Source: Trachythela sp. YZ-2020 (taxonomy: Eukaryota > Cnidaria > Anthozoa > Malacalcyonacea > Clavulariidae). From it: a DNA stretch of 64,000 nt. The stretch's first letter is position 1; every line of letters starts with the position of its first letter. Below, one piece after another: positions 61,501 to 63,360 of the stretch. Under the pieces are notes generated by a model. The model saw only the letters and a list, made by a program, of their open reading frames with translations, was not told where the DNA came from and made no database searches. The DNA lies in NCBI GenBank assembly GCA_016169945.1, contig JADLSH010000254.1, positions 186,001-250,000 on the forward strand, written 5' to 3'. The position numbers and the translations under genes are program-made.

Positions 61501-62912
61501 AAACAAACACTCATTGAAATTCCTTTGTAAAATTCACATTATGAAAGTCAACTTTTACAAAATCTTCTTTAATCTTCTTTAATCTTCTTTAAATGAATTA
61601 AAGAATAAAGAAGATTTTTTTCTGAAAAAATCTTCTTTAATCCATCCCTGGTTTTTTCCTTTCAAGTGGGACTATACTACTCTAGTTTTTCGATTGGGAC
61701 TATTCTACAATGAAGTACTCTTGGATACTGTAATCTAAATACATATGAAGACGAAGAAGTGGCATTTATCGGGAAGAGAAGCGGCGAGGCATTGCAATGG
61801 CCGCTATTTGACGAAATATCGAAGGACACAATATCGAAGATAAAATACACTGCACTGCTTCAAAACTTGACGAAACTTGGTTGAAATCTTCTTTAGCCAT
61901 CTATCATTATGTAAAAGTACAACAATTGGATGATACTTGCGAGACTCGGCGATAAAAAGCAAACAAGACGGTAAAATATGGCTGAAATCGTGTTTTGGTG
62001 GGGGGGGTAAGTGAAATAAAATGTATTATATTTAAACAAAACAATGTCAATCCTTATGAAATATACAATAATTATATTAAATTAAGCATAGTTTTTCATC
62101 CCATGATAAAAATTGTTAGGAAATAAGAAAATTTAATCTCTGCCAGGTATATTAGTTATTTCATGGATAATTAGCAGTTGACCTGGGGTGGTGCATGGTC
62201 ATTTTCTTGTAAAATATTATACTTAGACAAATTTTTCCTTCCAATAACTACCCTTAAAAGCAACCTTCTAAACACTATAAGCACTTCAGAAAGGCTGTCG
62301 CTTCTGCTTTTCGGAAGTTAGAGCTATGTCGGCACTGCCATTTCAGGGCGGGGTCATTTTCAGGACTTCAGGACTGAATCGTCCCGGATTCAGGTTTTGG
62401 CACATATGCCATGTTGACCGCCATGGTCATTTTACCCTAAAACAGTTGAGATTGCCTGTGGTAAATGAAACGCATACAAACTCCTATACAGGTCCTAGAC
62501 TAATAGTAATATTAGGATTTACCGCCCACTAGCATGGCGCATGTTTCTGAGCCTGGAGCAGATCTCCGGCGCACGCAAAACAAACTTTCCACCCTGGGCT
62601 ACCCAAGGCCAAAAATATAGGATTTTCAAAGAAGAACACTAGAATACAACACTAACTTAATATGCAGGGTAGTGTACTTCAATTAATCCTTCATACAAAC
62701 CTGTGGGACTAGAATCGAGTATCCTCAGATCATAAAATCCCGAACAACGATAATTTGCAGCGGTACCATTATCCCAAACACACACTATTCTGTGCTCCGA
62801 ACTTTCAAAGCTTCTAACGATCCCTAAATGTCCTTCTCCGCCGTCCTGTTTGCCCCACTTCCAGTCTGGACCACGAACAACCCGACAACCAACGCCATCC
62901 ATTAAAACAGCG
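7360..62912 (-). CDS. MIB1: Mind bomb E3 ubiquitin-protein ligase (23 exons found)
   Basis: Mind bomb ubiquitinates DSL ligands (Delta, Jagged) in the signal-sending cell so that they are endocytosed and can activate Notch. Domain order by residue, counted from the ATG at 62902: MIB/HERC2 (about 4-66, [15 protein letters not shown]), ZZ finger (about 70-120, CDGC...[13 protein letters not shown]), second MIB/HERC2 (about 145-210, [14 protein letters not shown]), MIB repeat region (about 240-415), ankyrin repeats (about 420-730), then three RINGs (about 806-860, 864-905, 938-982) with the C-terminal [11 protein letters not shown]. The 23 exons join in frame to 982 codons plus stop, close to the roughly 1,000 residues of animal MIB1. 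Intron sizes run from 249 bp to 27.4 kb; introns hold nearly all the transposons listed here. An AG acceptor just upstream of the ATG suggests a further 5' exon, so the N-terminus is provisional. All catalytic and zinc-binding cysteines and histidines that I checked are present. Confidence 0.97.
7900..8060. repeat. Single degenerate copy of the 114-bp MIB1-intron repeat plus flank
   Basis: Shares GTTCTAAACTGTTCTACCTA, GTCCAGCAGAGACCATCCCTTATTG-type and CAGTGTTACTACGGGAGGAA words with the arrays at 14.2-15.3 kb. It is followed by TAGAGTCAAACTGGAAGC, which also follows the array near 15345. Confidence 0.7.
8128..8186 (-). CDS. MIB1: MIB1 exon 22 (linker/coiled coil between RINGs)
   Basis: Residues 917-936: [19 protein letters not shown], the conserved KxQQQLQxIKEQ helix before RING 3. 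Donor CAA|GTAAGA. The only acceptor that keeps phase with exon 21 is the weak AGAG| at 8187. A stronger-looking TTTGTAG| at 8227 would shift the frame (see findings). Confidence 0.8.
8595..8660 (-). repeat. SINE head fragment
   Basis: The inverse complement contains GTGCATTTGCCTTTCACCTC and a B-box-like GGTTCGATTAC, matching the tRNA-like head of the SINE at 13345. Truncated. Confidence 0.55.
8694..8780 (-). CDS. MIB1: MIB1 exon 21 (RING 2, second half)
   Basis: Residues 888-916: [20 protein letters not shown] then [18 protein letters not shown] acceptor, AGAG|GTATAG donor leaving one overhanging base. Confidence 0.94.
8885..9355. mobile_element. Long-palindrome MITE, copy 1
   Basis: Nearly the whole segment folds on itself. 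ATACTTAACGTCGAACATTG / CAATGTTCGGCGTTAAGTAT, the adjoining GTTGAAGCC...GCTTCAA ends and outer GTAAACTGGAACG / CGTTCCAGTCTA words pair up. A related copy lies at 50700-51080. No ORF longer than background. Confidence 0.75.
9640..10020. repeat. Low-complexity intronic repeat with poly-T islands
   Basis: Recurrent GCACGAATTTTTTTTT-type words at 9660, 9690, 9910, 9945 and 9967. No coding signal. Confidence 0.5.
10047..10125 (-). CDS. MIB1: MIB1 exon 20 (RING 2, first half)
   Basis: Residues 862-887: [20 protein letters not shown] then HMNACS. TTTTCAG acceptor, AGCG|GTACGT donor. Confidence 0.95.
10290..10730 (+). repeat. 117-bp tandem repeat with conserved hairpin, interrupted
   Basis: Units start at about 10401, 10518 and 10635 (TGAAGACACTAG). 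They share GTCGAAACGTTGGGTCGTGA, a perfect GAATGTAAT...ATTACATTC hairpin and CAGAGTAGCGAAACATGTCT. The preceding 110 bp (CTACCACAAGAGTACTGTAT to GCGACTTTAGATC) also occurs at 25600-25680. A fourth unit lies at 12837-12957, beyond the foldback element. This layout resembles the ends of retroelements, possibly Penelope-like. Confidence 0.75.
10731..12832. mobile_element. Foldback element with about 0.95-kb inverted arms, copy A
   Basis: Starts TAGTCTAGGACCTGTAAAGG and ends with the inverse; pairing continues for about 950 bp on each side (for example CATGGCGGTCAACATGGCAT near both ends). Flanked by ATGT at 10727-10730 and 12833-12836, which fits a 4-bp target duplication within the 117-bp repeat array. 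ORFs in the arms are mirror images and none resembles a transposase, so it is non-autonomous. A diverged copy lies at 60061-62502. Confidence 0.9.
12837..12957 (+). repeat. Fourth unit of the 117-bp repeat
   Basis: Same GTCGAAACGTTGGGTCGTGA core and hairpin as 10401-10730. Together with that array it shows that the foldback element split a pre-existing array. Confidence 0.8.
13099..13312 (-). CDS. MIB1: MIB1 exon 19 (RING 1)
   Basis: Residues 790-861: Gln/Ala-rich linker, then RING finger 1 with [20 protein letters not shown] and [13 protein letters not shown]. Acceptor after CTTCTTCAG; donor AAG|GTATGT. Confidence 0.96.
13340..13682 (+). repeat. tRNA-derived SINE
   Basis: The head contains an A-box-like GGTGGCGCAGTCGTCAGAGC and a B-box-like GAGTTCGATTATC at tRNA spacing. 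These are followed by a body with the SINE-type word CTCCGGGCACTCCGGTTTCC and a 3' tail of ATGT repeats (13661-13682). It is short, non-coding and dispersed. A decayed second copy follows at about 13730-13835 (GACATTCATGGGAAAAGAGC, AAAGTCGTGGGTTTCC). The SINE subfamily is not named. Confidence 0.8.
13905..14086 (-). CDS. MIB1: MIB1 exon 18
   Basis: Residues 730-789: [20 protein letters not shown] then [20 protein letters not shown] and [18 protein letters not shown] acceptor, ACAA|GTATGT donor. Confidence 0.95.
14204..15295 (+). repeat. 114-bp tandem repeat array A (about 9 units)
   Basis: Period 114 bp (GATCCAGTGTTACTACAGGA at about 14380, 14494, 14608 and so on). Each unit holds AACCTAAACTAAACTAACTT, TACTGGATAGCTCTATCAGT and CTAGAGGTCCAGTAAGG. 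It fills most of the MIB1 intron between exons 17 and 18. Confidence 0.95.
15385..15440 (-). repeat. SINE head fragment
   Basis: GGTCACAGAGGTGAAAGGC followed by ACATGCACTAATCACAGT, the inverse of the tRNA-like head seen at 13345 and 8620. Truncated; lies 20 bp from the exon 17 donor. Confidence 0.55.
15461..15589 (-). CDS. MIB1: MIB1 exon 17 (last full ankyrin)
   Basis: Residues 687-729: [37 protein letters not shown] and DVGK. 43 codons, phase 0. Confidence 0.95.
16052..16138 (-). CDS. MIB1: MIB1 exon 16 (ankyrin)
   Basis: Residues 658-686: [20 protein letters not shown] then GRQHTQIVR. 29 codons, phase 0; donor AGG|GTAAGT. Confidence 0.95.
16489..16621 (-). CDS. MIB1: MIB1 exon 15 (ankyrin)
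   Basis: Residues 613-657: [20 protein letters not shown] then [20 protein letters not shown]. It is separated from exon 14 by a 5.1-kb intron holding the nested transposons. Confidence 0.95.
17436..18452 (+). CDS. Tc1/mariner/IS630-superfamily DDE transposase
   Basis: A 338-residue intact ORF with its ATG about 60 bp inside the left inverted repeat. Residues about 15-60 form a helix-turn-helix ([29 protein letters not shown]), the paired-like DNA-binding domain. The catalytic core shows [10 protein letters not shown] (first Asp, about residue 161), [11 protein letters not shown] (second Asp, about 250) and [15 protein letters not shown] (Glu, about 289). Spacing and the PPYSPEFN block are those of IS630/Tc1 transposases, which cut the element out and join it at TA. 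No stop or frameshift is seen, so the enzyme may be active. It lies in the intron between MIB1 exons 14 and 15, in opposite orientation. Confidence 0.93.
   Translation: MAFTQKNKTISLPNRERVVALWAQGESFKSIASKLGISNRTASNIVTNVAEREHLLALKPGGKERQIANPNVVEHIEYQKFDKPSTTTVELQAALVRDGVCTPENLPASSTISDILRKDLQYTYKKLHVVPEESCTEANQVRMINYIMQMSEADPNKVHFFDECSVKTTTGNRIYGHARKGKPAIEIKRYASNCNYTVNLLQSVFGISHFGILEGASNGLEMLHFFNESLQIVDPIYGNPVLSNGDVVVMDNCGFHHGRFAEAELRRILGERGVTLVFQPPYSPEFNTCEFSFRVLKQYLRKHEHLSINFTEVAILRGLEELTPEMCRRFFHHCGFLV
18453..19016. other. Non-coding spacer between the two transposon genes
   Basis: Holds an AATAAA at about 18580 on plus, a plausible poly(A) signal for the transposase. Otherwise AT-rich without features. 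Confidence 0.5.
19017..21223 (-). pseudogene. Transposon accessory protein, coiled coil plus RS-rich tail, interrupted by a MITE
   Basis: Reads on minus from the ATG at 21223 ([20 protein letters not shown]) through an acidic stretch ([10 protein letters not shown]), a CGNCHLRGH...CKNPPC zinc-knuckle-like cysteine cluster, and a basic coiled coil ([20 protein letters not shown]). The frame is broken at 20091 by the Harbinger-type MITE. Beyond it, 19519 down to 19017 continues in the same phase with [17 protein letters not shown] and further RS/K-rich sequence, so removing the MITE and one TTA copy restores one frame. The pre-insertion protein would be about 550 residues. Function unknown; the RS and coiled-coil character suggests nucleic-acid or nuclear protein binding. 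No homologue is recognised. Confidence 0.75.
19522..20090. mobile_element. PIF/Harbinger-type MITE, copy 1
   Basis: 569 bp with ends GGCCCCTACAAGTTGATCTT and the inverse, flanked by TTA at 19519-19521 and 20091-20093. A TTA duplication plus GGCCC-type ends is the PIF/Harbinger signature. Nearly identical to the copy at 37185-37756. No transposase inside. Confidence 0.9.
21752..21903 (-). CDS. MIB1: MIB1 exon 14 (ankyrin)
   Basis: Residues 563-612: [40 protein letters not shown] and LRGNP. Donor CCCAG|GTAAGC. Confidence 0.95.
21975..23425 (-). repeat. 114-bp tandem repeat array B (about 12-13 units, inverted)
   Basis: Same unit as array A but on the opposite strand (TTAGGTTTCCTCCTGTAGTA, ACTGATAGAGCTATCCAGTA). 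The last three units are almost identical. It fills the intron between exons 13 and 14. Confidence 0.95.
23447..23644 (-). CDS. MIB1: MIB1 exon 13 (ankyrin)
   Basis: Residues 497-562: [40 protein letters not shown] and on to CHSSLQ; two ankyrin repeats. 66 codons, phase 0. The donor-side intron begins with the inverted 114-bp repeat array. Confidence 0.95.
23748..24119. mobile_element. PIF/Harbinger-type MITE
   Basis: 372 bp with ends AGCCCCGTACAGA and the inverse, flanked by TTA (23745-23747, 24120-24122). Subterminal GACGAGCAAGTTCTCCTTGA and inverse also pair. No ORF of note. Confidence 0.85.
24249..24356 (-). CDS. MIB1: MIB1 exon 12 (ankyrin)
   Basis: Residues 461-496: [20 protein letters not shown] then [16 protein letters not shown], one ankyrin repeat. 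36 codons, phase 0. Confidence 0.94.
24518..24648 (-). CDS. MIB1: MIB1 exon 11 (entry to ankyrin region)
   Basis: Residues 417-460: [18 protein letters not shown] then [20 protein letters not shown], the first ankyrin helix pair. Donor GAC|GTAAGT. Confidence 0.94.
24799..24892 (-). CDS. MIB1: MIB1 exon 10
   Basis: Residues 386-416: [20 protein letters not shown] then a Ser-rich linker. CTCCAG acceptor, AGAG|GTATTG donor. Confidence 0.93.
24955..25420 (+). repeat. 114-bp repeat array C (about 4 units, last one inverted)
   Basis: Units as in array A up to about 25340, then CAATTTAGAACTAATAGAGC in the opposite orientation. Lies between exons 9 and 10. Confidence 0.9.
25440..25493 (-). CDS. MIB1: MIB1 exon 9 (54 nt)
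   Basis: Residues 368-385: [18 protein letters not shown]. Exactly 18 codons, phase 0 on both sides, with AG and GTTTGT borders. The family motif is strong despite the small size. Confidence 0.92.
25600..26003 (-). pseudogene. LINE polymerase C-terminal relic with shared repeat
   Basis: 25791-26003 minus encodes [20 protein letters not shown] then [20 protein letters not shown], the extreme C-terminus of CR1/L2-type LINE ORF2. 25600-25690 matches the word set at 10310-10390 (TTGTTGGCAGATGACGTCAT). 5'-truncated. Confidence 0.7.
26105..26490 (-). pseudogene. 5'-truncated LINE with AAT-repeat tail
   Basis: Minus strand encodes [20 protein letters not shown] then [20 protein letters not shown], a LINE ORF2 C-terminus, followed by a short 3' UTR and an (AAT)n tail at 26107-26119, as left by target-primed reverse transcription. 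Begins about 30 bp from the exon 8 donor. Confidence 0.75.
26518..26725 (-). CDS. MIB1: MIB1 exon 8
   Basis: Residues 298-367: [13 protein letters not shown], a Gly/Ser/Thr/Pro-rich linker, then [20 protein letters not shown] and [11 protein letters not shown]. The WTFNP block joins exon 7's YPSGN across the 27.4-kb intron in phase. Confidence 0.95.
26830..27200. repeat. Low-complexity intronic repeat with GGGGGGCCA words
   Basis: Three spaced copies of GAGTGGGGGGCCAATTTTGT-like sequence (27100-27180) and a CCAGGAAAATTTTGAAATCT segment also found near 57505. No coding signal. Confidence 0.5.
27600..27780. repeat. Terminal minisatellite of the SWIM element (left arm)
   Basis: GGCGGATACGGAT 12-mers followed by 30-bp units of GGGGGATAAAACGCGGATGG type. 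The mirror-image array is at 32640-32840 on the right arm, with different unit counts. Confidence 0.9.
28256..28913. other. Non-coding part of the SWIM element
   Basis: AT-rich; no ORF of note and no tandem repeat. Probably the 3' flank of the SWIM gene, which ends at 28914. Confidence 0.5.
28914..30298 (-). pseudogene. SWIM zinc-finger protein of a mobile element, one frameshift
   Basis: ATG at 30298 ([14 protein letters not shown]). Residues about 155-210 carry a SWIM finger: [18 protein letters not shown] then [13 protein letters not shown] (CxCx-n-CxH type), followed by a Lys/Arg-Gly-rich basic stretch. Next come four Pro/Ser-rich repeats of about 20 residues (29260-29460) and a conserved C-terminal block ([16 protein letters not shown], then [20 protein letters not shown]). 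The first Pro/Ser unit lacks one base near 29436 (GTGGTTTCC where the others have GTGGCTTTCC), which throws the upstream frame out of register with the C-terminal frame. Similar SWIM proteins recur in cnidarian genomes, from memory; their role is unknown. Decay or consensus error are both possible. Confidence 0.75.
30305..32025 (-). pseudogene. 5'-truncated CR1/Jockey-like LINE, two frameshifts
   Basis: Minus strand from about 32021: [40 protein letters not shown] and [11 protein letters not shown], then after a frameshift near 31550 [20 protein letters not shown] and the catalytic FADDTNL. A second frameshift near 31000 is followed by [20 protein letters not shown] and [13 protein letters not shown]. 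This is a complete reverse-transcriptase core without endonuclease, so it is a 5'-truncated insertion. It sits inside the SWIM element, just upstream of the SWIM ORF start, and is therefore younger than the element. Confidence 0.88.
32640..32840. repeat. Terminal minisatellite of the SWIM element (right arm)
   Basis: Mirror image of the left-arm array: CATCCGCGTTTTATCCCC units then CCGTATCCGCCAT 12-mers. Confidence 0.9.
32862..33115. repeat. Inverted arm shared with 53668-53925
   Basis: About 240 bp, including GTTCCCGCTCCGTAGACCCG and CCATTTTGTTTATTATTCCT, present in inverse orientation at 53668-53925. It contains an open but ATG-less frame ([20 protein letters not shown]) conserved between the copies. 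It is the host DNA into which the SWIM element inserted. Confidence 0.8.
33121..33830. repeat. Tandem duplication, two units of about 370 bp
   Basis: AAGCTCGTCCCGCGGTCGCC at 33121 and again at 33491; both units continue through ATGGCGTGTGCATGACGTGT to CACGAAAGCCCTAT. Within each unit the ATGGCGTGTGCATGACGTGTA block itself occurs twice. The two units are over 95% alike by eye. Confidence 0.85.
33837..35017. mobile_element. Non-autonomous DNA element with GGATAA-rich ends
   Basis: Ends GGGGCCGGTTGTATCAAAGG and the inverse, about 1.18 kb. The subterminal 120 bp on both sides are dense in TATCCGCCGGATA-like palindromes. No coding region recognised inside. Confidence 0.8.
35155..35340. repeat. 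Left inverted-repeat segments of a P-like element
   Basis: 35160-35226 (AAGATGGCGGCTCAACCGGT...) is inverted at 43803-43858. 35222-35340 (GCATTTTGCGTCGTCCTACA...ACTAACTGGTGTGAAGG) is inverted at 37797-37890. They bracket the THAP gene and suggest nested or deleted ends of a P-type transposon. Confidence 0.65.
35603..37020 (+). pseudogene. THAP9/P-element-like transposase fragment, decayed
   Basis: ATG at 35603 begins [20 protein letters not shown] then IRLSFHK with a GTAAGT donor: the first half of a THAP zinc finger (CxxxxC). The second half appears at 36188-36235 ([14 protein letters not shown], the C..H pair). Next come a lysine-rich coiled coil and, in another frame, [19 protein letters not shown] and [20 protein letters not shown], the block that follows THAP in THAP9/P-element transposases. 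A 46-bp tandem duplication (36301-36346 and 36347-36392) and further shifts destroy the frame; a MITE interrupts it near 36724. The catalytic part is missing. Only some exons are discernible and the exon between 35682 and 36180 was not found. Confidence 0.75.
36724..36919. mobile_element. Short palindromic MITE
   Basis: Ends ATATGGCCTGGACTATGAAA and the inverse (TTTCACAGTCCAGGCCATAT), with inner pairs around AGAGAACTAG / CTAGTTCTCT. About 195 bp, inserted in the THAP pseudogene. Confidence 0.75.
37185..37756. mobile_element. PIF/Harbinger-type MITE, copy 2
   Basis: 572 bp with the same ends as copy 1 at 19522-20090, flanked by TTA (37182-37184, 37757-37759). The two copies differ visibly only around a short TTCGTTAAG duplication and the GGGCGG run near the left end. 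Confidence 0.9.
38249..38820. mobile_element. Inverted-repeat element with an inserted MITE
   Basis: Outer words AACGCGTTTGTTTACTTTTC (38249) and GAAAAGTAAACAAACGCATT (inverse, about 38800) pair. The inner MITE at 38540-38756 has ends GCCGAATTCATATTAGGG and inverse, with repeated ACGGGAAACTCGTCT words. No coding region. Confidence 0.7.
38821..41869. mobile_element. TTAA-flanked DNA transposon remnant
   Basis: Ends GAGGAGATTTTTTAGAAA and inverse, flanked by TTAA at 38817-38820 and 41870-41873. 3.05 kb. A TTAA duplication is used by the piggyBac and Kolobok superfamilies. No transposase-like ORF was found (longest about 86 codons), so it is non-autonomous or decayed. 40230-40520 contains several GGTCGGACA / TGTCCGAC words. 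Confidence 0.75.
41874..43923. other. Intronic, no gene recognised
   Basis: AT-rich, with a TA-dinucleotide run near 43010 and a TGACTGACTGACTGA run near 43725. The segment 43803-43858 is the inverse of 35160-35226. No coding signal. Confidence 0.5.
43924..44504. mobile_element. MITE with CTGGAACGATAAC ends
   Basis: CTGGAACGATAAC at the left and GTTATCGTTCCAG at the right, with GTGAAAAGTGAAGCC / GGCTTCACTT inside. About 580 bp. It contains three GACGTACGGACCGCG copies (44342-44440). It immediately precedes the CXC gene. Confidence 0.75.
44583..50637 (+). pseudogene. Multi-exon transposon-type gene with HEEADTR/DTD/DTTSAF motifs and C-terminal CXC cluster
   Basis: Likely exons: 44583-45119, 45379-47071, 47233-47740, 48100-48202, 48272-48409, 48651-49891, 50000-50637, with good GT/AG borders and matching phases. 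Order: N-terminal Cys/His blocks ([29 protein letters not shown]), an acidic stretch, [40 protein letters not shown], a central block with GDFHTIM, then [29 protein letters not shown] and [13 protein letters not shown], and finally a cysteine cluster [19 protein letters not shown]...CIGC. The repeated acidic motifs resemble a PIN/FEN-like nuclease core; this is inference. At least four frame breaks (about 46130, 46377 with a deletion, 46733, 47040) and a TAA at 48378 make this copy defective. From memory, related genes are multicopy in cnidarians and other marine invertebrates, but I know no established name. Confidence 0.75.
47840..47983. mobile_element. MITE in an intron of the CXC gene
   Basis: CAGTAGCGTAGCCAGCCCGC and inverse at the ends, pairing for about 45 bp, with TA adjoining the left end. 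144 bp, no ORF. Confidence 0.85.
50700..51080. mobile_element. Long-palindrome MITE, copy 2 (diverged)
   Basis: Related to 8885-9355: GTAAAATATTCCCTAAAAGT, CTTGAAGTTTTCATATCAAA and TTTTAGCGTTCCAGTTATTT correspond to words there, and the same self-pairing is visible. Confidence 0.7.
51161..53292. mobile_element. Foldback element with about 0.95-kb inverted arms (second family)
   Basis: Starts CACAGGTAGCCCGCTATTTG and ends with the inverse. Arms 51161-52110 and 52347-53292 are close to identical, with a 236-bp spacer. Flanked on both sides by GGCCAAT (51154-51160, 53293-53299), a 7-bp (possibly 8-bp) duplication. Mirror ORFs such as [13 protein letters not shown] occur in both arms and resemble no transposase. 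Confidence 0.9.
53305..53576. mobile_element. MITE adjoining the foldback element
   Basis: AAGTGAAGCCAAAGATGGCG and inverse at the ends, with ATTGACGTCCA / TGGACGTCAAT inside. About 270 bp. Confidence 0.8.
53622..53925. repeat. Inverted arm shared with 32862-33115 and 44538-44584
   Basis: 53668-53925 is the inverse of the 32862-33115 segment. 53622-53668 is the inverse of 44538-44584 (CCGCGTTGTCATTTAGAAC), the sequence just before the CXC gene ATG. So a composite repeat links the three sites. Confidence 0.75.
54142..54218 (-). CDS. MIB1: MIB1 exon 7
   Basis: Residues 273-297: [20 protein letters not shown] then YPSGN. Donor AATAG|GTCAGT. It precedes the 27.4-kb intron that ends at 26726. 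Confidence 0.95.
54220..54740. other. Intron, nothing recognised
   Basis: AT-rich DNA between MIB1 exon 7 and the hAT-like element, without coding or repeat signal. Confidence 0.5.
54741..55727. mobile_element. hAT-like element with CG-alternating ends
   Basis: Ends CAGGGCTTTCAA and inverse, flanked by CTGCCA (54735-54740, 55728-55733). Just inside each end are long GCGCGC/GATCGCGCGC runs. 987 bp, no transposase. It lies 22 bp inside the intron from the exon 6 donor at 55750. Confidence 0.85.
55750..55889 (-). CDS. MIB1: MIB1 exon 6 (MIB repeat region)
   Basis: Residues 226-272, including [20 protein letters not shown] and [19 protein letters not shown] acceptor, GAG|GTAAAG donor. A hAT-like element begins 22 bp into the downstream intron. 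Confidence 0.95.
56160..56260 (-). repeat. Degenerate 114-bp repeat fragment
   Basis: ACTAGACCTCTAGAGAGAACAGTTTGG followed by ACTGATAAAACTATCCAGAA-like sequence, a single diverged unit in array B orientation. Confidence 0.65.
56549..56615 (-). CDS. MIB1: MIB1 exon 5
   Basis: Residues 203-225: [20 protein letters not shown], the conserved end of the MIB/HERC2 module. TTTCAG acceptor, CTAG|GTATGG donor. Confidence 0.93.
56670..56880 (-). repeat. 43-bp minisatellite containing the exon 4 splice donor
   Basis: Period 43 bp. The word CTTACCATGCCTTCAA starts at 56689, 56732, 56775, 56818 and 56861, the last being the real exon 4/intron junction. On minus each unit reads (T)TTGAAGGCATG|GTAAGATC, so four extra copies of the donor lie downstream of the true one. 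Confidence 0.95.
56866..56993 (-). CDS. MIB1: MIB1 exon 4 (rest of second MIB/HERC2)
   Basis: Residues 161-203: [14 protein letters not shown] and [19 protein letters not shown]. Donor ATG|GTAAGA. The last 15 nt of the exon plus this donor form part of a 43-bp unit repeated in tandem immediately downstream. Confidence 0.95.
57248..57354 (-). CDS. MIB1: MIB1 exon 3 (start of second MIB/HERC2)
   Basis: Residues 125-160: [16 protein letters not shown] linker, then [23 protein letters not shown] acceptor, GATG|GTAAAG donor. Confidence 0.95.
58245..58416 (-). CDS. MIB1: MIB1 exon 2 (ZZ zinc finger)
   Basis: Residues 68-124. ZZ-type finger with CDGC, CAEC, DLCSVCY and the terminal [11 protein letters not shown] histidines. 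TTTAG acceptor, GAAAG|GTATTT donor; the split AG|G codon gives Arg at the junction. Confidence 0.95.
58671..59103. mobile_element. Inverted-repeat element with an internal 43-bp duplication
   Basis: GTTTATTATATAAGTATAGA at the left and the inverse at the right. A 43-bp unit (ATCGTACGATTTGTTATTTC...) is tandemly repeated at 58994-59079. No gene. Confidence 0.65.
59103..59400. mobile_element. Possible Tc1/pogo-type MITE
   Basis: ACAGTCAACTCTTCCC near 59104 with AACCTCTCTAAAGT, and the inverse ACTTTAGAGAGGTTCAACT near 59370-59390. TA borders are plausible but pairing is imperfect. Confidence 0.45.
60061..62502. mobile_element. Foldback element with about 0.95-kb inverted arms, copy B
   Basis: Same family as 10731-12832 (TAGTCTAGGACCTGTATAGG ends, CATGGCGGTCAACATGGCAT). 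The arms of this copy match each other better than they match copy A, suggesting arm homogenisation. The centre holds a second palindrome (61036-61170, ACAGAACCCAGTAAATATAT and inverse) and an 11-bp TTAATCTTCTT repeat. Confidence 0.9.
61270..61645. repeat. 11-bp TTAATCTTCTT repeat clusters
   Basis: Clusters at 61267-61365 and 61558-61642 of TTAATCTTCTT, in both orientations, in the loop of foldback copy B. Confidence 0.85.
62701..62912 (-). CDS. MIB1: MIB1 exon 1 seen (first MIB/HERC2 domain)
   Basis: Encodes [19 protein letters not shown] through [11 protein letters not shown], the complete first MIB/HERC2 domain that binds the ligand tail. Donor ACAG|GTTTGT. A TTTTTTCAG acceptor precedes codons for AVLMDGV, so the exon probably begins at 62912, downstream of a short upstream exon. 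The ATG at 62902 is the first possible internal start. No upstream coding exon was recognised up to 64000. Confidence 0.93.
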
Positions 62913-63189
62913 CTGAAAAAACGAGTTATTTTACCAAAACGACAACCACATGGTTCATTTTTTTTCCTTTTAATTTTGTTGTTGTGATGAAGTGACCGCG
63001 TAGGATGATAGCCTGAGAACTAGAAACGGAAACTGATCTCATACAATCACTGGACCGATACAGAAAAGTGCAACTAAAAAAGGCCTCTTTGAAGCCTTTT
63101 GCGGGAATATATTTGTACTTTATTCTTTGCTATTTTCAGTACTGAAGGGATGTTATTTACATTAACCAATCCCTCCACTGAATTGAATA

Positions 63190-63360
63190 AAACTAATCAG
63201 TTCTATACTGTTCTCCCTAGAGGTACAATAAGGCGCAAACCTTACTGATCCAACGTTACTTTATATTACTATGTCTATAGGAGGAAACCTAAACTAAACT
63301 GACTTTATTCTGTATACTCTTACATACAGTTACAAACTGCTCTTGCTAGAGGTCGAGTAA
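63190..63360 (+). repeat. Degenerate 114-bp repeat copy
   Basis: ATCAGTTCTATACTGTTCTC, CCTAGAGGTACAATAAGG and AGGAAACCTAAACTAAACTG, one to two diverged units in array A orientation. Another fragment is at 63865-63990. Confidence 0.75.

Larger units (their letters stand above)
59843..62596. mobile_element. hAT-like non-autonomous element split by foldback copy B
   Basis: Ends CCAGGGTGGAAAGTT and inverse, flanked by the 8-bp duplication GGCTACCC (59835-59842, 62597-62604). Without the insertion it would be about 310 bp and contains GCGCCGAAGATC / GATCTCCGGCGC subterminal pairs. Confidence 0.8.
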
